Shown here: positions 1 to 10,916 of the stretch, piece after piece
Layout: each line of letters starts with the position of its first letter
How positions within the stretch are numbered: position 1 is the first letter of the stretch
Assembly (NCBI GenBank): GCA_019915015.1
Contig: JAHBBC010000016.1
Coordinates: forward strand, 496,001-560,000
Length of the DNA: 64,000 nt
Direction of reading: 5' to 3'
Source: Auriscalpium vulgare
Taxonomy: Eukaryota; Basidiomycota; Agaricomycetes; Russulales; Auriscalpiaceae
The notes under the pieces: generated by a model
What the model saw: the letters and a program-made list of their open reading frames with translations, nothing else
What the model was told of the DNA's origin: nothing
Database searches by the model: none
Program-made: the position numbers and the translations under genes

Positions 1-1165
1 TCGATCCTGCTCGCTGGTTTCACTTCGGTCTCAGCAAGTCCGACTGGAGCACTATCAATGCCGCCCTATCGACATACGGGATGTTGGATCTTCGCGCTGG
101 CCTATGACCTTCTGCTCTCTGAGTTGACTACTATGGACGCGTGTCCAAGCACCGCCGGAGCAACTCTCCGGTGAACGATTAGTGAGCTTCGCATCCTTCT
201 CGACAGGCTACAAAATGAAGTTTTCCCGAGTCACCAGATAGGGAGCAACGTGGTTATCAGCCACCTCTGCAATTCCTGCGTGGACTCCAATCAACGGCCA
301 ACTGGGTGAGAATTCGAGGCTTATAGGAGAGAGATCACTGACGCTCGTATCGGCGTACAGACCGCCCGCAGCATCCTTTGGCGTCTGCTCAATGTCCGAC
401 GATCGCATTCGATGAAATGGCGTCAATTTGTTCATCCCATAACGCAACCCCCGGGTCTTTGAAACAAACGGTTTGCAATCCGAGGCACTCGCTAACCGAA
501 CGAGAAGAGGCAGGAGCTTTGGGCAACAACTCTATTTTGTGTGTTCTTGGCGCCTTGACACCGAAGCGTGCGAGGAAGATTTGAATTACAATTTCTTGAA
601 CGTAAAGCTGCGGGCGCCGGGCGCAGACGTGACGTGCGCGCTTGCATTCCAACTAAAGCGTGTCTCTTCTCGTACGTTGTGGCATTGGCTTCTCATAGAA
701 TTTGGGACAGCCAGGCGATTGTCGCCAAGCATCTGCATGCGGCCCTGCGCGTGTCCTCTGTCCAGACGACACAGGGGAAGAGCTCGACAGGAACGTGGCT
801 CAATAGACCCTGCTGTACGACATGAGCCAGGCGCCAGCTCTCCAATAAACCTTGAGGCTTGCCGTACCGTCTTGCCTAAAGCATCTAGGAACTCAATGTG
901 TCGAACTGCGGGACTGTAAAGGTGTGGCGAGCACATGGGTGTTGCACATGGGTTCAGACCGCATGCTTCACCGTCATATTCGCCGCCGGTCGATCTTCTT
1001 GTCAACGAGTGTTCCCTGGTTATCAAAGCTTCCGTGTGCATCATTTGATGGGAACAGGTAAGCGTGTACAACTCGTTTCGTGGCCTTATTTATGGGAGGA
1101 CGGAACCGATGGCCGTCCACTGCCAGTCACTCTGACTTTGTGCCGCGGCGGCTTCCTTCACTGAC
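1..1165. other. Left edge, no gene recognised
   Basis: Short open frames occur on both strands (for example minus strand 208-447 and 389-652), but none shows a known domain and they do not join into a convincing spliced gene. Part of this stretch is probably the upstream region of the arrestin gene that starts at 1166. A gene cut by the window edge cannot be excluded. Confidence 0.4.
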
Positions 1166-2728
1166 ATGGACCATCATCCCCCACCGTACTCTTCTGCTCA
1201 CAACCATAGCTCGCATTGGTCGCTGCCTGCGTACACGTCTAATGCGAGGTCGGGGCCATCCACTTCTTCGGGACATCTGACCGAACACCGATATTCCCTC
1301 GGGAGCAAGCCCGAAAGGCCTTGGATCACGCTCAAAGTGCGCAGCTACTCTCCGAACGCGAACCTTCTGCCTTTATTCTACGAGGGGGACACCATCTCTG
1401 GCTCCGTTTATTTAGACCTGACCAAATCAGATGCGGTTCGGGAAGTGTCCGTCACGGTACGATCAGCATATCAATGTACACGGGGGCATACATCGCTAAC
1501 ATACTGCCAGCTGCAAGCCACAGTCAGTATCACAGGCCAGCAGGCGTTGGATTTCTTGAACATTCCCCAAGTTCTATTCGCGCAGTCTTCTGGAAAGCTG
1601 CATGGCACGCATTCCTGGCCATTTGCGATCGCTCTGCCGAGAGAGGTCACCCTGGGAAGCTCTATGCGCTCTGCGCATACCTTCTGTCTTCCTCCAAGGT
1701 TTTCCGAGCCCCACAGTTTTGTCCATATCGACTACAGAATTGTTGCCACTGTCAAGCGCCACAAATTTGCTGTGAACAGCTCGTAAGTAGCTACTTCCTT
1801 CCTGTGGATAGATGAGACTTAGCAAGTTATGTTAAGGGTACTAACCAACGCTGTCTACCTCCCTCGGATAATCGCTGAGCCGCCATCTGCGCCACGCGAG
1901 GTTGCATACCGAGAAGGAACGCTCCCACCAGGGCCTGAGCTTGACCCCGACGGCTGGAAAGCGCTTCCTCCCATAGACATCATAGGCCGTTTGTTCTCAA
2001 CCAAACCCGTCAACGTCCGATGCACAGTACGTGCGCCCTTTGCGACCTTTGACTATGAGAACTATTCATCAGCTCTACTTCGCAGCTCGCGATTGCTACA
2101 CCTGTAAGGACCCCTTCTAACACCGCAGCGCCGCTGACCACCTAAGTATTCGCAGCTAACATTCGCCATCAACTGTTCCATTCCTCTCCATTTGACGCTA
2201 GCCAGCACCGATCCTGTCGCTCTCGATCTGCTTTCTGACCCTCGTGCCGTCGCGGTGAGGCTGCTCCGCAGCGTAGAGGTGAGCGGCGCCCCGCCCCCCC
2301 ATGCACGGCAGGAGGAGGTCATTGGCACAGCAGTGTTCTGGCCGACCACCGACGGCGTCTCGCGTGGTGACGGCGTCAAACGGCTATCGGGAGAGGTGCT
2401 TGTTCGCAAGCGGCTTTCCCCTAGCTTCACATTCGATAAAGTCACCGTGCGCGTAAGTGACCACATGGCCCTCTATGGCGCTTGACGTGCTGATTGTCCT
2501 ATTTGACAGTATGTGGTGGCGCTGTACTCATTCCAGGCACCGGGCTTCGCACCAGATGTTCCAGCAAGCGAGCAGCTCGTTACGGAGGAGGTGCGGGTCA
2601 CTCTGCGGAACTTCCACGGCATCGTGCCGCGTTCATATGCGCCTCCTGGAGCCCTGACAGGAGGCGACAGCTCATCTGCAGAACAGCATCCCCGCTATTT
2701 CTACATGGATTCTGGCCCCATGTTTTGA
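1166..2728 (+). CDS. Arrestin-like (alpha-arrestin type) protein 1
   Basis: Four exons join in frame at canonical GT-AG sites: 1166-1782, 1837-2026, 2156-2452 and 2510-2728, giving 440 residues. The protein has the two-lobed beta-rich layout of fungal arrestin-like proteins: a membrane-facing segment around LLPLFYEGDTISGSVYLDL, the HSWPFAIALP strand and the VYLPRIIAEPP linker. It matches the two paralogues at 3313-4923 and 6609-8255 throughout. Alpha-arrestins are known to recruit Nedd4/Rsp5-type ubiquitin ligases to plasma-membrane cargo. Consistent with that, PPPY lies at residues 5-8 and LPAY at 20-23. The ATG at 1166 was chosen because it begins the PY-containing segment shared by the family. 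Cargo cannot be told from sequence. The call as an arrestin fold is firm; the role as a ligase adaptor is inference. Confidence 0.85.
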
Positions 2729-3312
2729 CAACTGGGCGCAATTCCGCTACGTGCCTTCTTTGACCGGTGAGCACATGTGTCCGTGGGGAGCAAGCATGTA
2801 TTTCGAATACTTGATCTCACAGTCGACTGCAGATGACCGCCTCTATGAATCTGATCTCCACGTGCTCTCCTTTCAATTGGATAGCGACTGCATGGCAAGC
2901 CACAGACTCGAACGCCGCTGGCACATTCACTGCACGGTATACATTGTCTCATTTTTGAACAGCTCCTCGAACGACCCTGCCATCATTGTACACTACTGCA
3001 CGTTACTGCACATAGAAGATCACGATGTATCACACTCAGTCTATTGTCCAAGGCTTCGAATATAGACTATTGATACCACGCGGGCCGCAATGTACCCCGT
3101 GGCTCCGGTCTCCTTTATGGACTGGGTGAGACTTCCGAAGGGCGACTTGACTCACGAGGATCGGTCAAGCTCACGAGTTCTTGACCTCGCAGGTCCCGGA
3201 TTGATCCCGGAATTGGACTGATCATACGACTGGCAAGGCAAAATTCAGAACGTTCGTTTATGTAGGGAGAGCAGACAAATAAATGAAGTTGTACACGAAG
3301 GGAGCTACACTA
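2729..3312. other. Convergent intergenic region
   Basis: This lies between the stop of the plus-strand arrestin and the stop of the minus-strand arrestin, so it should hold two 3' UTRs and terminators. No coding signal was seen. Confidence 0.5.
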
Positions 3313-4923
3313 TTAGTCACTGCGACCGATATAACGAAAATTTCCTGTCTCCAAGAAGGCGTACGCGGTACTTTGCCAATCTTCCTCAGGCTCCGGGACC
3401 ACATATCCTGGCGGGACATACGACCGCGAATGCACCCCTCTTGCGTTTGCAAGCGTGACGACGATGGGCTCCGACAGAAGCGGTTCCTTAGACTTTGCAG
3501 ATGAGGCGAAGCCTGGAATTTGCGGCGGGAGCACCACGAGGTCATACTGCGGTATTGAGGATGAATTTGTGTTCCCCATGACAACATGCAAGGCAGCACC
3601 ATACCTTCATCGCGAGCTTGAAGAATGAAAACGTCGCGGTGATTCCCTTCGGTACGTACAGCTCACCCCACATCACCTTCGTGCCAGATGTGCCAGCGCC
3701 TATAGTTGCTTCGGAGTCAGGCCAGAAGACCGCCTGCGCGACGGTGTTGACGAATGTTTTATCGCTCCGTTGGAATGCATGCTCCGACCCCGTGGTGATC
3801 GTGCGCCGCAGTTGGACTTTCAGTGCCGGCGCAAGCAGGTCCAGCGCCTCAGCGTCTGCACCACGCAGCGTCACCTTCAGCGGGATGGGAGAGCCACTTC
3901 CGCATGAGAGCTGTCACGATGTTGTAAGGGCTTGGCTTGAAAGTGTAGTAGCCTGGGTCTATAACACACGCACCGGAATGGCGACAGCGAACTGAACATA
4001 TTTGAGCAATAGTGAGACCCTAAATCTAAAGGCGGAGTAACAAGAGAAAGTTGTCGTACATCGCATTGAACACTGACAGAGCGCTTCTTGGAGAGCGTGC
4101 CCTCAATCCCGAGAGGATGGAGGACTTTCCAGCCCTGCGGATCCTGTTCCGGCCCGAGCAGCGGTGTCATCTCTTGATAAGCCACTGTGCGCATCACCGA
4201 GGGAGGCTCAGCAATGGACCGGGGCAGGTACACGAAGCTCGTGTACAAGCTATTTGGAGAGTCAATATCACGTCTAGGTCACGAATTTCGAAAACTCACT
4301 CGTGGTCTGCGTACAGAACGCCTCGGCGGACATTGACCGCGAGCTTGTAGCGGACCTGTACGGGGCTAGCGCGGTCGGAGATACTTGGGGGGAGTGAGTA
4401 CCGCTCGGGCGTAGACTTTGGATTAAACGCCAAAGGTGTGTCCGCCGGAAGCTTGATGGAGAACGGCCATGTGTGTTCGCCTTGGAGCGGGCCTTGACCT
4501 TCAGGAGACCAGAGCGGCTCAACCAAATCCAAGAAGGTCATATCCATTGTGCCAACAGACATCACCACCCCAGTCACCTATAGCATCAGCGCGGTAAGTC
4601 CAGACACCGGTGCTCTAAAATTTTGTAGATTGTACCCTGATTGTGGCGCCTTTCAGACTCTCCGCCTTCTCGAAGTTCACGCGGACCTCCCCAGCGATTG
4701 CGTCGCCGTCGAATAAAAAAGGGAGGTACTTCCCATCATGGGCGCGGCTCCTGACGACGAGTGTGAGGCCCTCACGCCCATCAGGGTGCTTCAGCGAGAC
4801 TTTATGCTCGCGCGTGATCGGGATGTCCGCATGGATAGATGAGATGGCTGCGCCATACTCCGGCGGCGAGTCTTCGAAGTCCGGTTGACGGACAAGCTCG
4901 TATGAAGGCGGTGCAGTGGACAT
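3313..4923 (-). CDS. Arrestin-like protein 2
   Basis: Five segments on the minus strand (about 4923-4620, 4560-4300, 4245-4060, 3880-3595 and 3545-3313) read as one arrestin-like protein of about 440-450 residues. Landmarks run in the same order as in the neighbours: YLPFLFDGDAIAGEVRVNFE, HTWPFSIKLP, VYLPRSIAEPP, MTLRGADAEALDLLAP, then the last strand YDLVVLPPQIPGF and a tail ending GRSD. The N-terminus has two perfect PPxY motifs, PPSY at residues 5-8 and PPEY at 20-23, the same positions as the PY pair of paralogue 1. This gene is closest to paralogue 3 (MTLRGAD/TDAEALDLL in both), so those two probably arose by the later duplication. Exact internal splice sites were not all fixed. Confidence 0.82.
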
Positions 4924-5345
4924 GTTGAATGAGCGAGTACTCGTGGAGAGAGCAAGCTATATAGCCGACATGTCAAGTGTGAGACTCACCGGCCCAGGAA
5001 ATCGATGAGCCTCAGCTGCACCTTATGCTGATAAGACTTTTGACATGCAGATGTCTTTATCTTGAGCGGTTCCAGTTCCTTGAAATTGCCATCACTGCAG
5101 CTTCTCCGCAGGTTGATATATTCCTCCTCTATGTATCCGGGCCCGTATACACAGACATCACCACGAGTCCCAGGAACAACAAACGGCATGACACCTGTGA
5201 CTGCTGCGGAACGCAGTGGAACAAGCAAACATGTGCTCTGGGCTGCGCAATTAACCATGTCAAGATCAAGACATCGGGCTGCTAGCCCAAAGTAGCCCGG
5301 AGACAGCGCCCGAACACATGCATGGATTGAGATGGAGAGCGGCCT
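4924..5345. other. Intergenic, upstream of arrestin 2
   Basis: Separates the 3' end of the methyltransferase gene from the arrestin 2 start on the same (minus) strand. A 90-codon minus-strand open frame (4986-5258) is present but shows no domain and probably lies in the promoter or 5' UTR. Confidence 0.4.
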
Positions 5346-6472
5346 TCAATCACTGTACACGCCCATGAGCAACAACAGCTCGAATGTATCGTCGCTCTTG
5401 TGCCCCTCCGACGCGCGCGCCCCAGCCCCGCCGAGCAGCGCGCCGTCCTCCGCAGGGACTCGCCAACCCATCGACTCCGGGCGGCGCCGCGCTACAAACA
5501 CAAATGCGTCGTCTGCTGCCCCCAGGCGCGCCCACGGAGCACCGCGCGCGCGGACGAGGACGGGGGAGTACGAGAACCACAGGCCGAAGGCACTCCAGAA
5601 GGGCGTTTCTTTTGCGAGCGAGCGCGTCTTATAGGAGAGGATGACCTCAGGTGAGGGGTAGACATGGGCGGTGGAGGGTGGTGAGGCGGCGGGGGACTGG
5701 GATGGCACGAAGGGAGGGGATGTGAGGTGGAGAAGGCTGCGTAGAAGTGGGGCGAGCAGCTCCGGGAAGTAGACCTGCGTCACCTGAACCACTGAAAAAA
5801 GTGATCGTGCCAAATCAACGCACCAGGTCGCTGCACACGATATGAGTGAGCGGTCTCGCACCCTCATGCTCGCCGAACCGCATTCCGTCCGCCATTGCCT
5901 CTGCATGCTCCTGGCTTCCCCACGCCAACGGCTTGACAACCACCTCCGCACCCCTCACTGCCGCCTTCTCTCCATGCAGCCTCGAATTCTCTTCCAGCAG
6001 AGGACACACTTCTGGCAGGTCTGTCAACACAACGCCGTCGCCCTGCCTCCCCAGCACTGCAAGCCGCTCCGCCAGGGCGAGGCCCACGATGCCCGTCCCG
6101 GCGCCCAGCTCGATGGCAGTAATCGGAGAGGCGTAATCCAGTAAAAACGGCGGAGGCGAGAACTCGTATGCGGGAGCGGGGTTGAGGTACAGCAGCATAA
6201 GATATGCTGCCTCCCTGGAAGCGAATGCGAGGGCAGAATGGCGCACGCGTTGGTCATCGGAAGGCGCGATGCAAGGGGGACGAATACCAGACGCGCCCGG
6301 CTATGCCGTATTTCGTGATCGCATCTTCTTGAGCTTGTGCGCTGAACACTGCGTCGGAGTCATATGGTAGGACAGAACTGTTGTCGGAAGCAGAGGGAGT
6401 GGCGGACAGTAAAGGGTTCTGGGGGCGATGAGAAGGTTGAATAGAGAGATTCTGGGGGAAGTTTGGGTTCAT
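5346..6472 (-). CDS. Lysine methyltransferase family protein (METTL21/EFM-like)
   Basis: Three exons join cleanly: 6472-6288, 6214-5824 and 5774-5346, 334 residues. The spliced protein shows the family hallmarks of seven-beta-strand lysine methyltransferases (METTL21/EFM group): GRVWEAAY across the first intron, the SAM-binding glycine loop AIELGAGTGIVGLAL, the acidic LTDLPEV strand and SDLVYFPELLAPLL across the second intron. Members methylate elongation factors, chaperones or other proteins; the substrate here cannot be told. The gene sits between two arrestin paralogues on the same strand, and its ATG lies only about 136 bases past the stop of arrestin 3, so the two transcripts are close-packed or may overlap. 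The family call is firm; the specific EFM subtype is not. Confidence 0.85.
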
Positions 6473-6608
6473 GGTGGTGTCCAGGCGAAGGTATAAGGAT
6501 CGACGTCGGGCGAAATCTGTAACGATCAGAGTTTGGTCTTGTTTGGCCCAAAGAAATGAACAGAAAAAGAACATAAGTGCATAGCAGCTGGGCGCCGAAG
6601 TGCGCATA

Positions 6609-8255
6609 TTAATGGTGGTGGCCGAGGAACCTCTGGTTCCCATTCTCTAGGAATCCGGTGGCAACATTGTAGTTTCCCTCTATCTCAACCGCGTACCCCG
6701 GGGGAACATGCGATCGCGGAACGACGCCTCTGGCATTCGCAAGCGCAACCGTGATGCGTTCCGACAGTAAGGGCTCGGCCACCGGTACTGAAGGAACGAA
6801 CCCTGATACCTGCGGCGGAAGTACCACCAAATTATACTGCAAACCGCCGTAATCAATTCGCGTCCGGTTCTGCGAGACGACCGAGACACGCACCCTCACG
6901 CTAAGCCTAGGGAACGAAAATGTCGGCTTGATCCCCTTGGGCAGATACAATTCGCCCTGCATCACCTTGATGCCCGAGGCGCCGGATCCGTTCTTCTTGT
7001 TAGCCTCCGCCATTGCCTCGTCGGGCCAGAATGCGGCCTTAGCGAGCACAGCAATAAACGTGTTGTTGCTTCGGCGCGCAACGCTCTCGTCCGTCGCGTC
7101 TGAACCAATCGCGACCACGCGTTGCAGCTGCACGTGCGGCGCGGCCGCAAGCAGATCGAGCGCCTGCGCATCAGTGCCGCGCAGAGTCATCAACAGCGGC
7201 AAGGGAGAGTTACTCGCGCAAGAGAGCTGTGCAGCGGGGCGTGCATGTGAGCGTTCGTGACTGACGGCGGTGGGAAGATACGCACAGGAAGGGCAACTGC
7301 GAACTAGATCATTTATATGCAGAGGCGTCATGAGAATGGAATGTGGGGAGAGAGGCAGAAAGTACACACGGTGCATTGGACGCTGACAGAGCGTGTGTTA
7401 AAAAGCGTACCCTCGATTGTGAGGGGCGGGAAGACTTTCCAACCTGGAGGGTCTTCTTCTGGCCCAAGAAGCGGAGTCATCTCTTGATAGGCAATCGTGC
7501 GCATGAGCGAGGGCGGTTCGGCCACAGAGCGGGGCAGGTACACGAAGCTCGTGGAAAGTCTGTTTGTGGACACCCTCAGCTCCACGCCGAGCGTATGAAA
7601 GGGTAGCCTTACTTGTTATTGACACGCAGCCCGCCGCGACGCACGGTCACGGAGAGCTTGTAGTCGATGTATGCGGGGCTGGCGCGCTCGGAGAACGTTG
7701 GCGGCAGGGCGTACCGTTGCGGTGTGGACTTTGGGGTGAGGGCAACGGAAGTGTCGGGTGGGAGGGTGATGGAGAACGGCCAGGTATATTTTCCTTTGAG
7801 TTTCCCTGAGCCGCCTTCGGGCGTCCACACAGGCTCGACCAGGTCGAGGAATGGCTCATCTTCTTGTCCGACGGCAGTTGTAGCTGCAGTGATCTGCAGC
7901 AGTCACACCGTAAGCCTGACCGAGCGCAGCACGTATGATTCTGTGCGGTACGCACCCCGATCGTAACGCCCTTTAAAGTCTCCGCCTTGTCCAAGTCCAT
8001 ATGGATTTCGCCTGCGATTACATCGCGGTCGAAGAACAGCGGCAGGTGCTTTTCATTCTGCGCGCGGTTGCGCACGACGAGGGAGATCCAATCGCGTGCG
8101 TTCTTGTTCTTGAGCGAGAACGTATGCTCGCGCGAGATGCTGACACCCGCGTGCTGGATGGTGGGCGAGCTCGTTGGGGAGGTGAGAGCATATTCGGGCA
8201 GAGCCTCTGGCGCATGTGCCTCATAGGGCGCCGGGGGGTCGTCTGGGATAGGCAT
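6609..8255 (-). CDS. Arrestin-like protein 3
   Basis: Minus-strand gene of about five exons. The chosen ATG (8255) starts MPIPDDPPAPY; an upstream in-frame extension to 8357 lacks family similarity. Landmarks: KHLPLFFDRDVIAGEIHMDL, YTWPFSITLPPDTSVAL, VYLPRSVAEPP, MTLRGTDAQALDLLAA, YNLVVLPPQVSGF and a C-terminus rich in histidine (LGHHH). Near the N-terminus are PAPY (residues 8-11) and LPEY (19-22), PY-type motifs corresponding to the PPxY pair of paralogue 2 but diverged. The probable role is as an adaptor that brings a Rsp5-like ubiquitin ligase to membrane proteins, inferred from the family. Next gene downstream on the same strand is the methyltransferase. Minor doubt concerns the exon joins near 7200-7330 and 7860-7960. 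Confidence 0.82.
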
Positions 8256-9030
8256 AGGTAGTGGGAGTGGGAGGAGAGCTGTGACAGTCCATGGGTGCTC
8301 TGCCTCGATTGTACCTGAACGAGATGATGGCCGCAAGACACTGGGCTGCCCAGCCAACTAGTGCTTCGGGGTTAGTCACGTGCAGATTGAAGAGTGTCGG
8401 GCTTGGCGGTAGAGTCGAGTCTACGGTAGAGTCAGCGCTCGCCGCTGTTGTAGGATCAAACGACAACCAATCTCTCGAACACAAGAAAACCCTGCAATTC
8501 ACCGGAAATCCGCGCACGGGCGATACAGGTAAGTATTCTCTCCTTTGAATGAGTTCGCGCGCCCCATTTCCCTGCACGAGTAAGCAGGTAGTAGTATAGT
8601 AGAAGTACCGGAAGGACGACGATGCCCCGTAGATGCCCCGTGCTAATTGCGCAACATAAGTATATTGTAGCGGCGAAGTTGTTGCCCAAGACATCTCGTG
8701 GGTGGACGACGTGCAATTGCTGGCGTCACAATCAACTTGGCAGCCCGACCTTCAGGCTGATATAGTCATCTAAGTAGTGGATGCGCAATTCTGCAGTATA
8801 CGTAGAGCTTGCTGGGAAGAATCGGCGCTGGGATGAGCAACTGAGTGTTACCCCAGGCTACCCCGGACGCGGAGTCGCGGAATCATACTCAATGATTCAT
8901 GTGACAGTGTGCGGATAGAATATACCCGGGCTCATCCTCTCCCCGTAGTCCCCGCACCCATTTCTGCCCAGCTTATAACGCGAAGCGTCCGATGATCTGA
9001 AAGCATACAACTCACCCTGATCTCACCACC
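8256..9030. other. Divergent intergenic region
   Basis: Lies between two genes that are transcribed away from each other (arrestin 3 and the carrier), so it should contain both promoters. An AT-rich patch gaatatac is at about 8937. No coding signal was seen. Confidence 0.45.
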
Positions 9031-10533
9031 ATGCCCGTCCAGTCCAAGCCCCAAAAGCCCACACAGCTCACTTCGTTCGGCTACGCTCTCGCCGGTGCGC
9101 TCGGCGGTTGTTTCAGCAATGCGTATGTCGTGTCACGCACTCGCAATTCACAGATGCTGATGGGAGCGCAGCGTCGTGTACCCGCTAGATACGTGAGTGA
9201 TTCATAGAAGGTCAAATAGTGGTCCCACTCACAATGTCACACAGGATCAAAACGCGGATACAGGCCGCGAATACTGAGGACGGGGGTGACAATGAGGCGG
9301 AATTGTCGGTGACAAACCTCGCCCTAAAGATTGTCAAGGAGGAGGGATTGACAGGCTTGTATGGAGGCTTTGCAGCGACGATGCTGAACACCTTCTCAAT
9401 GCGTGAGTGCGGTCTTCCGTCTCCTCTGTCTCCCTATTGGTCTGCTGGCTCTGCTCGAAGGAGCCTCTATGATGGCATTGGGTGAACGCTCGCGCTAGCG
9501 TATATTGAGTCTCTAGCTCGACGTGGTCCTATTCCGTGACTTCTGCTAACTCGCTTCCACTATCCCTCCAGAATACGCCTATTTCTTCTTCTACTCCGTT
9601 GTCCGCACGTCGTACATCAAGCGCCTCGCCGCCCGCCGCCCTCCAGGTGCCGCTGCTCAGCCCCTCTCCACCGCAGCCGAGCTGCTCCTGGGCGCCGTCG
9701 CCGGCGCGCTTGCCCAGATCTTCACCATCCCAGTCGCTGTCATCGCGACGCGCCAGCAAATCGGCTCGCGCTCAAAGACAAAAGCGAAGGGCAAGGGCAA
9801 GGAGAACGCTGACGTTGAGGCACAGGACTCTGTCGAAGAGGAAGAGCGGGATGACTCGTTTTTTGGTGTCGCGCGGGAGATTGTCCGTGAAGAGGGCGTG
9901 GCAGGCTTGTGGCTGGGCATCAAGCCAGGCCTCGTCCTTACTGTCAATCCCGCGATCACGTATGGCATGTATGAGCGCATCAAGAGCGTGCTGCTGCTAG
10001 CGCGCGAGAAGGCAGGGCAGACGGATGGAAAGCTCACGCCGCTGCTCTCCTTTGCGCTCGGCGCGCTCAGCAAGACGCTCGCGACCGTCGTGCGTATCAA
10101 TCCCTCTAGCCCTCCGTGCTGTGCTGATGATATGTGTGGCAGGTGACGTACCCGTACATCATGGCGAAGGTGCGCATCCAGACACGCTCTGCGGACGATG
10201 AGGAGGCAAAGGAGGAGCACAGGCGGGCAGTACACCACGGCTTCCACCACAAGAAGGACCACCATCCTGGTGCGCTTGACATTCTGCGTCGCGTTTGGAA
10301 GCACCAGGGCTTTTTGGGCTGGTACCAGGTCGGTCACAACCTTTCGTCTTTGCGCCAGACTGTGATTTGCTGACGTGCTGGTTTGTTGACAGGGTATGGG
10401 GGCGCAGGTGCTCAAGGCGGTGCTGTCTCAGGGTGTGCTTTTCATGTCGAAGGAGCGCTTCGAGCACTGGGCATTGACAATCATCGTATTTTATTGGCGA
10501 TTAACTCATGGACGGCACGCAAGCGGCGTGTGA
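9031..10533 (+). CDS. Peroxisomal adenine-nucleotide-type carrier (SLC25A17/PMP47-like)
   Basis: Six exons join in frame: 9031-9122, 9172-9192, 9245-9402, 9572-10089, 10143-10328 and 10393-10533, 371 residues. The three repeats of a mitochondrial-carrier-family protein are visible, each with its signature: PLDTIKTRIQ, PVAVIATRQQ and PYIMAKVRIQ. The overall pattern (LGGCFSNA before the first signature, GMYERIKS, short C-terminus) fits the peroxisomal branch that exchanges ATP for AMP to fuel fatty-acid activation. A lysine/glutamate-rich insert follows the second signature (residues ~150-175), longer than in many homologues. Exon 2 is only 21 bases and carries the first signature. Family membership is firm; peroxisomal location is inferred from similarity. 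Confidence 0.88.
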
Positions 10534-10916
10534 GGAGCTTGGCTATTGAGTTCAGCTCATATGTATCGTCACGACAATTTATAGTGTAGCTTGCTTTATA
10601 TATAGGAGACTCAGGACTGCTGTCGTATCGCGTGAGTTGTCGGTCATAGGATGATCTAGATCCGGCAATTCGCGGACCTCTTTCCCTCTCAACTACTACC
10701 TGTAACATCCTCGAGTCCTCGTTCATGATGCTGCTCGACGTCTGGACTATAAACTTGTATCATCTGATGATGCTGAGCGCCTTTTTGATTACTCTCTCAG
10801 AAGATCTATGCCGACACGGCTTCCGCTGCGCTCACTGAGTCACTGAGTCATGCCCGGCTGCTTTCCCTCCAATACCAAACTGCTTGAGATTGACCAAACC
10901 CACGAATTCGACGTCA
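10534..10916. other. Intergenic
   Basis: 3' UTR of the carrier and promoter of the MFS gene, both on the plus strand. A TATA-like tatatatagg is at about 10596. No gene seen. Confidence 0.4.

Noticed and set aside
4986..5258. 90-codon minus-strand open frame upstream of arrestin 2
   Set aside because: No domain and not needed for the arrestin, which already has a family-consistent start at 4923.
8256..8357. In-frame N-terminal extension of arrestin 3
   Set aside because: It has no counterpart in the two paralogues, whose PY-containing start aligns with the ATG at 8255.
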